64,000 nucleotides of DNA from contig NZ_JBLZNC010000001.1 of the NCBI RefSeq assembly GCF_048553715.1, positions 186,001-250,000 on the forward strand, written 5' to 3'. The notes under the pieces were generated by a model. The model was not told the origin of the DNA. It was given only the letters and a program-made list of their open reading frames with translations, and did not search any database. The translations under genes and the position numbers were made by a program. The stretch comes from Sagittula sp048553715. GTDB lineage: Bacteria > Pseudomonadota > Alphaproteobacteria > Rhodobacterales > Rhodobacteraceae. Shown here in pieces: positions 1 through 7,414 of this stretch (the stretch's first letter is position 1; the number at the start of each line of letters is the position of its first letter).

Positions 1-369
1 CCGGGATTAACGGATCACGAACTGGAACAGATCATAGAGCGTGCGGCGGAGGCGGGGGCGACATCGGCCAGCTACATCATGCTGCGCCTGCCTCGGGAAG
101 TCGCTGGCCTTTGGGAGGACTGGCTCAAGCATCACTATCCCAATCGATTTAATCGCGTGATGGGTCATCTGCGCGACATGCACGGCGGCGCAGTCTATTC
201 GGCCCAGTGGCATAAACGTATGCGGGGCGAAGGAAGCTACGCCGATCTGATCGCGCAACGTTTTCGTCGTGTTATCCGACGTTTAGGGATAGATGCGGCT
301 CAGCCGGCGCTGCGGTGCGATCTGTTTCGCATTCCTCCGCGCACCGGCGATCAACTTGATTTGTTCTGA
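1..369 (+). CDS. Radical SAM protein, PA0069 family (3' end only)
   Basis: The reading frame is open from base 1 to the TGA at 367-369, so this is the last 122 residues of a gene that begins before the window. The C-terminal text, with RLPREV, HYPNRFNRVMGHLRDMHGG and a final DLF, resembles the tail of the PA0069/SplB-like radical SAM family. The [4Fe-4S] CxxxCxxC site of such proteins lies near the N-terminus and is outside the window, so the catalytic part cannot be checked. These are predicted SAM-radical enzymes of unknown substrate. The gene converges on the betaine-homocysteine methyltransferase gene, with only 5 bases between the two stop codons. Family assignment is by recognition of the C-terminal pattern. 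Confidence 0.7.
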   Translation, partial: PGLTDHELEQIIERAAEAGATSASYIMLRLPREVAGLWEDWLKHHYPNRFNRVMGHLRDMHGGAVYSAQWHKRMRGEGSYADLIAQRFRRVIRRLGIDAAQPALRCDLFRIPPRTGDQLDLF

Positions 370-374
370 CCCGT

Positions 375-1388
375 TCAGCCGCGACGTCTGCCGCGGCGTT
401 CGCGGATTTTCCCCGCGGCAGGGTTCGTGCCATCCGTTTCAGAGGAAAACCCGCCAAGTTTGGCGGCGATCTCTTCCAGCGTCGGCATGCCTTGTTTTGG
501 CCGAGTTTCTAGCGCTGCACGCATCGCGGAAAGGTGTTCAGGCAATGTGCCGCAACAGCCGCCAATGATTCGCGCACCCGCGTCGCGCGCAAGGCAGGCG
601 TATTCGGCCATCAATTCCGGCGTGCCATCGTAGTGGATATGGCCGTCGTGATATTTGGGAATGCCTGCGTTGCCTTTGGCGATGATCGGACGGGTGGTGC
701 CGGTCGCCGCAAAGCCACGAACCGTGCGCATGAGATCTGATGCACCCACGCCGCAGTTGGCACCGAACGCGATTGGCGCGTTTGGCAGCGTATCAACCAT
801 CTCGACCATGGCAGGGGCGGTGACGCCCATCATCGTGCGGCCGGCGGTGTCGAAAGACATCGTGCCACACCAAGGCGCACCAATATTGCCAAAAGCCTCG
901 GCGGCAGCACGGTATTCTTCCGGGGCGGAAATGGTCTCGACCCAAAGGACGTCGGCGCCGCCGTCCATGAGGCCTTTGGCCGTTTCTTCGAACATTTCTA
1001 CGGCGCTTTCGTGCGACAGCGTACCCGCTGCCCCCATGATTTCGCCGGTCGGACCTACCGAGCCTGCAACAATAACATCGCGATCCGCAGCATCTGCCAC
1101 TTCTCGGCCCAGTTCTGCCGCGAGTTTGGACAGTTCATACGCGCGATGCCCTGCATCATGCAGTTTCAGCCGTGACGCATTCGCGCCGAAGGAGTTTGTC
1201 AGGAACAAATCCGATCCGGCATTGACGGCGTTCCGGTACAGCGTGCGGATTTTTTCCGGTTCGTTTTCGTTCCAGAATTCGGGAGCGTCGCCTGATTGCA
1301 GTCCCATGTTGAACAGGTTGGTGCCTGTGGCCCCGTCGGCCAGCAGCCATTCGCGGCTCGTCAGGGCACGGGAAAGTGCGTCGGTCAT
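375..1388 (-). CDS. bmt: Betaine--homocysteine S-methyltransferase / homocysteine-methyltransferase domain protein
   Basis: This 337-residue protein is a stand-alone homocysteine-binding TIM barrel (Pfam S-methyl_trans). It should transfer a methyl group to homocysteine to make methionine. DGATGTNL lies at residues 18-25. The zinc thiolates are visible as Cys212 (in NCG) and Cys278-Cys279 (in GGCCG). The start at 1388 is chosen because AGGAG sits 7 bases upstream; a longer frame to 1418 has no such site. In Rhodobacterales this protein is known either as a glycine-betaine methyltransferase (Bmt) or as the homocysteine half of a split methionine synthase, and sequence alone does not separate the two. 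The divergent MttB-like gene beyond guaA fits one-carbon or betaine metabolism. Confidence 0.85.
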   Translation of the reverse strand: MTDALSRALTSREWLLADGATGTNLFNMGLQSGDAPEFWNENEPEKIRTLYRNAVNAGSDLFLTNSFGANASRLKLHDAGHRAYELSKLAAELGREVADAADRDVIVAGSVGPTGEIMGAAGTLSHESAVEMFEETAKGLMDGGADVLWVETISAPEEYRAAAEAFGNIGAPWCGTMSFDTAGRTMMGVTAPAMVEMVDTLPNAPIAFGANCGVGASDLMRTVRGFAATGTTRPIIAKGNAGIPKYHDGHIHYDGTPELMAEYACLARDAGARIIGGCCGTLPEHLSAMRAALETRPKQGMPTLEEIAAKLGGFSSETDGTNPAAGKIRERRGRRRG

Positions 1389-1443
1389 GTCATCGCTCCT
1401 TATGGCTGCAGGCGTCAAATCGAAAATTGTTTGCCTACATGGT

Positions 1444-1477
1444 CTGAGGGCGTGATCGTCCTCAGCCGTTGTTTTTT
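1444..1477 (+). terminator. Stem-loop plus T-run between guaA and bmt, pointing to the + strand
   Basis: Bases 1444-1452 pair with 1457-1465 (nine pairs including one G-T wobble) around a TGAT loop. A run of six T follows at 1472-1477. This has the form of an intrinsic terminator reading on the + strand, yet both flanking genes are on the minus strand, so it would stop antisense transcription. Read on the minus strand it is a hairpin preceded by A6 in the leader of bmt. Its role is uncertain. Confidence 0.4.
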
Positions 1478-1514
1478 ACGACTGGTCCATTTCTGAACCT
1501 TCAGGCGCAGTGGG

Positions 1515-3080
1515 TTATTCCAACTCGATGGTGCCCGGCGGTTTGGAGGTCGTGTCGTAGAAGACGCGGTTCACGCCTTTGACCTCGTTGATGATCCGCG
1601 TCGAGGTCTCGCCCAGAAACTCATGCGTGAACGGATAATAGTCGGCGGTCATGCCATCGACCGACGTCACAGCGCGCAGCGCCAGAGCGTAGTCATAGGT
1701 GCGTCCGTCGCCCATCACGCCCACCGTGCGCATCGGCAGAATCGCGGCAAAGGCCTGCCAGATGTCATCGTAGAGACCGTGTTTGCGGATCTGATCGATG
1801 TAAATCGCGTCGGCCTTGCGCAGAATCTCCAGCTTGTCGCGGGTGATCTCTCCGGGGCAGCGGATCGCAAGACCGGGCCCGGGGAACGGATGGCGACCAA
1901 TGAACGACGCCGGCAGGCCAAGCTCATGGCCCAAGGCGCGCACTTCGTCCTTGAACAGTTCGCGCAGCGGTTCGACCAGTTTCAGGCCCATCTTCTCGGG
2001 CAGGCCGCCGACGTTGTGGTGCGACTTAATCGTCACCGATGGCCCGCCGCTGAAAGAGACCGATTCGATCACGTCGGGGTAAAGCGTTCCTTGGGCAAGG
2101 AATTCCGCGCCCTCGATCTGATCGGCGTATTTCTGGAAGACGTCGATGAAAAGCTTGCCGATGGTCTTGCGCTTTACCTCGGGGTCGCTGATGCCCTCCA
2201 GCTCGCCGAGGAACAGATCGCTTTCATCCGCGTGGATCAGGTTCAGGTTGTAGTTGTCGCGGAACATTGCGACGACCTGCTCGGCCTCGTTGAGGCGCAG
2301 CAGACCGTGGTCGACAAAGACGCAGGTCAACTGGTCGCCGATCGCCTCGTGCAGCAAAATACCGGTGACAGAGGAATCGACGCCGCCTGACAGGGCGCAG
2401 ATGACTTTTTTGTCGCCGACCTGCGCGCGAATTTTCGCAATCATTTCCTCGCGGTAGGCGCCCATGGTCCAGTCGCCGGAAAACCCTGCCAATTTGACAA
2501 AGTTTTCATACAAGGTCGCACCGTTGGGCGTGTGGTGAACTTCGGGGTGGAACTGCACCGCGTAGAAACGACGGTCCAGATCGGCGGTCATCGCGAAGGG
2601 CGCGCCGGGAGAGGTGCCGTAGACTTCGAAACCGGGGGCAAGCTCTGCCACGTGATCGCCATGGCTCATCCAGACCTGTTCGCGCCCGGTGCCATCCATG
2701 AACCAACCGGTGAAAAAATCGGTAGTGCGTTCAGTGGGGGCCACATAGGCGCGGCCAAATTCCGCGGTATGGCTTTCACCGGCTTCGACGCGACCACCAA
2801 GGTCATGCATCATGACCTGCTGGCCATAACAGATGCCTAGGATCGGCACGCCGAGGTCGTAGACGGATTTGGGCGGGCGCGGTGACCCTTCGCGGGTCAC
2901 ACTGTCAGGGCCGCCCGAAAAGATGACGGCTTTGGGTGCGAAATCGGCCAGAAACGCGTCTGTGACGTTCTGGTAGGGATGGATTTCGCAGTAGACGTTC
3001 AATTCACGCAGGCGACGCGCGATCAGCTGCGTCACCTGAGAGCCGAAGTCGATAATAAGAAGGCGCTGGTGCTGGGTCAT
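1515..3080 (-). CDS. guaA: GMP synthase (glutamine-hydrolysing)
   Basis: This 521-residue, full-length GMP synthase converts XMP, glutamine and ATP to GMP in the cytoplasm. The N-terminal class I glutamine amidotransferase domain shows the nucleophile Cys84 in GICYGQQ and the FHPEVHHT histidine/glutamate motif. It is followed by the ATP-pyrophosphatase P-loop SGGVDSS and the C-terminal dimerisation domain ending GTIELE. The start at 3080 gives MTQHQRLLIIDFGSQ, the usual family N-terminus; the longer frame to 3404 adds an unrelated tail and is rejected. No strong Shine-Dalgarno is seen. The gene is divergent from the MttB-like gene (246 bases apart) and is followed by bmt on the same strand after 126 bases. 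Confidence 0.97.
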   Translation of the reverse strand: MTQHQRLLIIDFGSQVTQLIARRLRELNVYCEIHPYQNVTDAFLADFAPKAVIFSGGPDSVTREGSPRPPKSVYDLGVPILGICYGQQVMMHDLGGRVEAGESHTAEFGRAYVAPTERTTDFFTGWFMDGTGREQVWMSHGDHVAELAPGFEVYGTSPGAPFAMTADLDRRFYAVQFHPEVHHTPNGATLYENFVKLAGFSGDWTMGAYREEMIAKIRAQVGDKKVICALSGGVDSSVTGILLHEAIGDQLTCVFVDHGLLRLNEAEQVVAMFRDNYNLNLIHADESDLFLGELEGISDPEVKRKTIGKLFIDVFQKYADQIEGAEFLAQGTLYPDVIESVSFSGGPSVTIKSHHNVGGLPEKMGLKLVEPLRELFKDEVRALGHELGLPASFIGRHPFPGPGLAIRCPGEITRDKLEILRKADAIYIDQIRKHGLYDDIWQAFAAILPMRTVGVMGDGRTYDYALALRAVTSVDGMTADYYPFTHEFLGETSTRIINEVKGVNRVFYDTTSKPPGTIELE

Positions 3081-3325
3081 GGCGCTTGCAATAGGCCGCA
3101 CCTGCGTCACGCGCAAGTGTTTGCACCGATTGTTAAGACCTGCAGCGGCAAGATGTGGTCCCGACTGGTCAAGAATTGCCATCAAACGCCGTAAGCGATG
3201 CGCCATATGTCGTTTTCGGGTCTGAATCGCCGGAAACGTCAAAGGCACGGGTCGGCGTAAGCGATAAACCCGCAGAACCATCGGGCGCGACAGGCGCGTC
3301 CACACAGCCACGAGGGCAAGAGAGC

Positions 3326-4870
3326 ATGGCAGAAGCAGCAGCGCGCAGACGGGGCAGAGGTGGCGGTGGCGCAGCGCGTCGTGCCGAGCGGACCTCGACC
3401 GCAATCGAAACCGCCCGTTTCATCGAACGCAACATTCCGAATTTCGAGATTTTGAATGAAGAGGCGCTCGATATCATCGAGCATAACGCCGAAACTGTTC
3501 TTGAGGAAATCGGCGTCAACTTCGTCAATAATCCGGCCGCGCTGGAGCGCTGGCGCGAAGCCGGTGCCGATGTGCAAGGCGAACGGGTGCGCATCCCGCG
3601 CGGTTTGGCCCGCAAGCTGGCCGCCACCGCGCCCTCCAGCTTCACCCAGCATGCCCGCAACCCCGCGCGGAATGTGGAGATTGGCGGCAAGAACCTCGTG
3701 CTTGCGCCGGTCTACGGGCCGCCCTTCGTCCGTGACATCGACGGTGGCCGTCGCTACGCCACGATCGAGGATTTCCGCACCTTCGTGAAGCTCGGCCAAC
3801 AGTCCAAATGGCTCCATCATTCTGGCGGGACGGTCTGTGAACCGACAGATGTGCCGGTGAACAAACGGCATCTGGATATGCTGTTCGCGCATATGACATT
3901 GTCGGACAAGCCCTTCATGGGGTCGGTGACCGATCCCAGTCGCGCCGCCGATTCTGTCGAAATGTGCGAGATTTTGTTCGGGAAACAGTTTGTTTCCGAA
4001 AACACGGTAATGACTTCTCTGATCAATATTAACTCGCCTCTGACGTTTGATGACGTGATGATGGGCGCGTTGGAGGTCTATGCCGCAGCCAATCAGGCCT
4101 GCATCATTTCGCCCTTCATTGTGGGCGGGGCAATGGCCCCTGTGTCCGTCGCAGGCACGCTGACACAGGTTTTGGCAGAGGTGCTGGCGGGCGTGGCCTA
4201 CAGCCAGCTGATCCGCCCCGGCGCGCCTGTGATTTTCGGTGCTTTTGTGACCTCGATCGACATGAACTCTGGTGCGCCGACATTCGGAACGCCGGAAGCT
4301 GCCAACATCACCTATGGCGCGGGTCAACTGGCGCGCAGGCTCGGTTTGCCGTACCGGTCGGCGGGGTCTTTCTGTGGCTCGAAATTGCCGGATGCACAGG
4401 CAGCTTATGAGACTGCGAATTCGCTCAATATGGGGTTGCTCTCGGGTGTCAATTTCATGCTCCACGCTTGCGGCTGGCTGGAGGGCGGTCTGGTCGCTTC
4501 GTTCGAGAAATTCGTTATGGATGCCGATCAGCTGGGCGCGTTGCATGGTCTCGCGAAAGGCGTAGCGATGGACGATAACGCGCAGGCCATGGATGCTATC
4601 CGAGAAGTGGGGCCGGGCGGTCACTACTTGGGCTGTGCACACACGCAGGCAAACTTCAAAAACGCATTCTGGCGCTCCGAAGTGCTTGATTATAAACCGT
4701 TTGAGACATGGTCCGAAGAGGGCGCGCGGGACACTGTCAGCTTGGCGCAGGCGCGCATGAAGAAGCTTCTCGACAGCTATTCCGAGCCGGCCATGGACCC
4801 GTCAATCCGTGAAGCACTGACGGAATATGTGGCTGAAAAGAAGGCCTCTATGCCAGATAGCTTTACCTGA
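3326..4870 (+). CDS. Trimethylamine methyltransferase (MttB) family protein, non-pyrrolysine type
   Basis: The 514-residue protein belongs to the MttB superfamily, whose members move a methyl group from a quaternary or tertiary amine to a corrinoid protein. After an arginine/glycine-rich start (residues 2-20) the TIM-barrel family text runs to the end (SAGSFCGSKLPDAQAAYE, GGHYLGCAHTQANF). No in-frame TAG is present, so it is a non-pyrrolysine homologue; characterised members of that type use glycine betaine or other N-methyl compounds. The start at 3326 is preferred over a GTG at 3155 because family similarity begins just after it. Possible partners are bmt in this window and corrinoid and reactivase proteins encoded elsewhere. 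The substrate is not known from sequence. Confidence 0.85.
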   Translation: MAEAAARRRGRGGGGAARRAERTSTAIETARFIERNIPNFEILNEEALDIIEHNAETVLEEIGVNFVNNPAALERWREAGADVQGERVRIPRGLARKLAATAPSSFTQHARNPARNVEIGGKNLVLAPVYGPPFVRDIDGGRRYATIEDFRTFVKLGQQSKWLHHSGGTVCEPTDVPVNKRHLDMLFAHMTLSDKPFMGSVTDPSRAADSVEMCEILFGKQFVSENTVMTSLININSPLTFDDVMMGALEVYAAANQACIISPFIVGGAMAPVSVAGTLTQVLAEVLAGVAYSQLIRPGAPVIFGAFVTSIDMNSGAPTFGTPEAANITYGAGQLARRLGLPYRSAGSFCGSKLPDAQAAYETANSLNMGLLSGVNFMLHACGWLEGGLVASFEKFVMDADQLGALHGLAKGVAMDDNAQAMDAIREVGPGGHYLGCAHTQANFKNAFWRSEVLDYKPFETWSEEGARDTVSLAQARMKKLLDSYSEPAMDPSIREALTEYVAEKKASMPDSFT

Positions 4871-4930
4871 TCGGGGTTTTGCAATGGCGTCCAATGGAAC
4901 GTAGATCTCGCGGGATCACGTAACGGAAAC

Positions 4931-4958
4931 GGGCGGCTATCAAACAGCCGCCCTTTTT
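4931..4958 (+). terminator. Intrinsic terminator after the MttB-like gene
   Basis: Bases 4931-4938 (GGGCGGCT) pair perfectly with 4946-4953 around a 7-base loop, and T5 follows at 4954-4958. The TGA stop of the converging DUF6477 gene (4940-4942 on the minus strand) lies inside the loop, so the terminator's right arm encodes that protein's last residues. Confidence 0.85.
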
Positions 4959-5227
4959 AGTTGTTCTGCTTGTCCAAGAACGGCGGCTAAGACCTCGATA
5001 TGGCGCTTTGGGCTGTAGCCTCCGATATGCTTGCGGCGCATGTCGTCCAAACCGGCTTCCAACTCCAACAGTTGCAAAAGCGTCGCGTCCGTAGACGTCC
5101 CGCGCTGCGGTCCAAGCAAGCGCTGCAAATTGTCAGAACGGCGACCATTCTTCGCAACTTCGCGCGCGGCTGAAAGCAGCAAGCGCGGGCGTCTGATGTC
5201 GGCCAATACTCCTAGAATATCCTTCAT
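4940..5227 (-). CDS. DUF6477 family protein
   Basis: This small 95-residue protein matches the DUF6477 pattern that I recognise from Rhodobacterales genomes: an N-terminal LADIRRPRLLLSAAREV segment, a middle LLQLLELE, and a C-terminal Y(S)xxRHIEVLAAVLGQA helix. No function is known. It looks all-helical, cytoplasmic and basic at the N-terminus. GGAG lies 8 bases before the ATG at 5227. It is divergent from the DUF6456 gene, and its 3' end overlaps the terminator of the MttB-like gene. Confidence 0.75.
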   Translation of the reverse strand: MKDILGVLADIRRPRLLLSAAREVAKNGRRSDNLQRLLGPQRGTSTDATLLQLLELEAGLDDMRRKHIGGYSPKRHIEVLAAVLGQAEQLKRAAV

Positions 5228-5479
5228 GATAGAACTCCGTTGAGTGGTCGCCCACCTGTGGAAAACTGCGGTGGGAGATTGGAGAAATATCAGCCGTCAG
5301 GCGGGTGTTGCATGACGTGCGTTCGGTCCGTTCGAAGGATTTACCATTGGTTATCATTCACTAGAAAAGATCGACGGAGAAGTTTTGCATTAACGAATGA
5401 GTAACCAACACACCCATAGGTTGCTGATCGGTAAATGGGGATAACTCTGTGTACAACTAATGCAGACGGGATTTTGCGA

Positions 5480-6595
5480 ATGATGGCCGCGACACCGGGT
5501 ACATCTGGTCGACCGTTGCCCGGGTGGGTACCTTTGGAGGTGCGGACCTATCTTGCGCATACCGAACGCGGGCAATCGATCCGTTCACTGGCGCGACATA
5601 CGGGGCTGAACGCCTCTACCGTGTCACGCCAGGTCAGGAAGATCGAAACACGCAGAGACGACCCATTGATCGATGCAGCGCTATGCAACCTGGGGGCCGC
5701 CGGATTTGGGGATCCGGCAAAATTGACGAGAAAGGACCAAGAGCCCATGACCGCTGCCGTGAACATGCCGGTGCCGCCAGATGAAGCTACTTTTGCGCGA
5801 GAAGCGCGCCGTGTTTTGCGCCGATTGTGCGAGCAGGGCGCCGTTCTGGCGGTGGCCGCCGAAATGGAAAAAGCCGTTGTTGTGCGTGACAGTGACAGCG
5901 GTGGAAGTGCACGCACCGCCGTCATAGACGTTTCAATTGCACAGGCGATGGCATTGAAGGGGTGGATTACCTGCGAAAAGCCAGCGCGTATTTCAAAATA
6001 CCGGATTACACCGGTTGGCCGGGCCGCGCTAAGTAAGTTGATGGCGGATCAGGAAAATAAGGTCCGTGGATTTGCCGAAGCGCAGGCGGGCTTTGATACC
6101 GGGCGCGCTGCAGAGGCTGCCTTGGAGGAGGTCGAGCGCGATCCACGCCAGCGGAAAAGCCGCTACATGCTGGCGGAAAGTCCTTTGACAGTTCTGGGCC
6201 GACGCCGGGATAAAGATGGCCAGCCGTTTTTGTCTGATGAATTGATCGCCGCTGGTGAGCGCCTGCGCGAAGATTTCGAGCTTGCGCAAATTGGCCCGCG
6301 CGTCACCCAGAATTGGGATCAGTTTCTGACCAACGGAGTATTGGGCATCAAGACGCCGACGGAAGGAGGGCAAACCGCAGCGCACGAAAGGCTGCAATCC
6401 GCTTTGACAGACTTAGGAGCCGGTCTTGGGGATGTCGCATTGCGCTGTTGTTGCTACCTGGAGGGCCTTGAGACTGCGGAACGGCAATTGGGGTGGTCGG
6501 CGCGGTCGGGGAAAATAGTCCTGCGCATCGCTTTGCAAAGGTTGCGCCGACATTACGAAGAGCGCGGTCGCTCTGGTGGTGATTTAATCGCCTAA
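5480..6595 (+). CDS. DUF6456 domain protein with N-terminal helix-turn-helix
   Basis: The product has about 371 residues. Residues 20-55 read as a helix-turn-helix (RSLARHTGLNASTVSRQVRK) followed by RRDDPLID. The C-terminal 120 residues (ESPLTVLGRRRD, GLGDVALRCCCYLEGLE, ARSGKIVLRIALQRLRRHY) are the DUF6456 domain found across alphaproteobacteria. The role is not established; DNA binding and regulation are inferred from the helix-turn-helix. I chose the tandem ATG at 5480/5483, which places the conserved LPGWVP segment about 12 residues from the start, as I remember for homologues; an in-frame ATG at 5435 is the alternative. Neither has a strong Shine-Dalgarno. A DUF6477 gene lies divergently upstream. 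Confidence 0.75.
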   Translation: MMAATPGTSGRPLPGWVPLEVRTYLAHTERGQSIRSLARHTGLNASTVSRQVRKIETRRDDPLIDAALCNLGAAGFGDPAKLTRKDQEPMTAAVNMPVPPDEATFAREARRVLRRLCEQGAVLAVAAEMEKAVVVRDSDSGGSARTAVIDVSIAQAMALKGWITCEKPARISKYRITPVGRAALSKLMADQENKVRGFAEAQAGFDTGRAAEAALEEVERDPRQRKSRYMLAESPLTVLGRRRDKDGQPFLSDELIAAGERLREDFELAQIGPRVTQNWDQFLTNGVLGIKTPTEGGQTAAHERLQSALTDLGAGLGDVALRCCCYLEGLETAERQLGWSARSGKIVLRIALQRLRRHYEERGRSGGDLIA

Positions 6596-6617
6596 TCAAT
6601 TGGCCTCGATGCACTTG

Positions 6618-6651
6618 CATACACATCCGGACAAAGCGTCGGTTGTGTATG
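6618..6651. repeat. Inverted repeat between the DUF6456 gene and the next gene
   Basis: CATACACA at 6618-6625 is the reverse complement of 6644-6651. The inner bases add a CCG..AC / GT.CGG extension around a short AAAGC loop. No T-run follows on either strand, so a terminator is not supported; a protein-binding site or mRNA hairpin downstream of the DUF6456 gene is possible. Confidence 0.4.
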
Positions 6652-6787
6652 TGATTTAACTGCAACTTTTGTGCGAGTATGCTGGAGCTGAAAGCGCATC
6701 GTGTTGACAGATCAATCAAGTTGCCGTGATTCTCGCTTCGATTGCTACGCCTTGGGGAAGGTTTTTGATGCGAGGACATAAGGGCCC

Positions 6788-7378
6788 ATGGCGGTTGAGT
6801 ATTTGGATGCGGTGCGGATTGCACATTTGATTTTCTTTGCGCTTGGTCTTGGATCGGGAAGTTTCTTTGACTGGCAAGCCCTAAGGTGCGCGAAGGAGGA
6901 GTTGTCAAACCGACAAATCGCACAATTTCGCGCCCTGCATCAGTTCGTGTTTTTTGCTGTGGGTGGTTTGTGGCTGTCCGGCTTCGTGCTTCTGTATGTG
7001 AGAACAGGATTGGACGTCGCGCAATTTTCGCCGAAGCTATGGTGCAAATTGTTCGTCGTTACGATCCTGACGGCGAATGCATTTATCATTGGCCGGTTCG
7101 TACGGACCAAACTCGATTTGGCAGCAGGGCGACGGATAGTGGATTTGCCGGTGTCGGATTATTTCCAGATGGCAATGGCCACCGGCGTTTCGGTTGCCAG
7201 TTGGATTTCAGCTTTGACCTTAGGGGCAAGTGTTTATCTGAAAACCGCACCTTGGGAGGTGTTGGGGCTTGTTTTGGCCCTCATTTATGTCTGTGTCATA
7301 GCCGGTTCTCTTACCGTCGCATTCGCTGCGCGAGCCTCCATCGAGGCGAGGCAACGAGCCAAATTGCCGGCGCTTTAA
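6788..7378 (+). CDS. Uncharacterised five-helix integral membrane protein
   Basis: This 196-residue protein is dominated by five hydrophobic segments, at about residues 9-29, 50-71, 83-103, 127-150 and 157-178, so it belongs in the inner membrane. I do not recognise a named family, and no catalytic motif, metal site or Cys pair stands out. The ATG at 6788 has AAGGG close upstream and a second GAGG further out. The gene is monocistronic between the DUF6456 gene and the converging catalase gene, and ends at a strong shared terminator. A role in transport or small-molecule sensing cannot be argued from sequence. Confidence 0.7.
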   Translation: MAVEYLDAVRIAHLIFFALGLGSGSFFDWQALRCAKEELSNRQIAQFRALHQFVFFAVGGLWLSGFVLLYVRTGLDVAQFSPKLWCKLFVVTILTANAFIIGRFVRTKLDLAAGRRIVDLPVSDYFQMAMATGVSVASWISALTLGASVYLKTAPWEVLGLVLALIYVCVIAGSLTVAFAARASIEARQRAKLPAL

Positions 7379-7384
7379 GGGAAA

Positions 7385-7411
7385 GGCGGCCCTATAATGG
7401 GCCGCCTTTTT
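7385..7411. terminator. Bidirectional intrinsic terminator between converging genes
   Basis: GGCGGCCC at 7385-7392 pairs perfectly with 7399-7406 around a TATAAT loop. Ts follow on the + side and AAAG precedes it, giving CTTT on the minus side. It lies between the stop codons of the membrane protein gene and the catalase gene. Confidence 0.85.
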
Positions 7412-7414
7412 AGT

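Noticed and set aside
1389..1514. SAM/SAH riboswitch upstream of bmt
   Set aside because: Only short pieces (AACGGCU, GGAGC) recall the known motif; the expected pseudoknot and stem spacing are not seen, so no riboswitch is called.
3326..4870. Pyrrolysine in the MttB-like protein
   Set aside because: No in-frame TAG occurs before the true stop and no pylT-like sequence is in the window.
5228..5479. Replication-origin-like DnaA boxes (TGTGGAAAA near 5257)
   Set aside because: Only one imperfect box is seen and there is no cluster, AT-rich unwinding element or dnaA/hemE neighbour.
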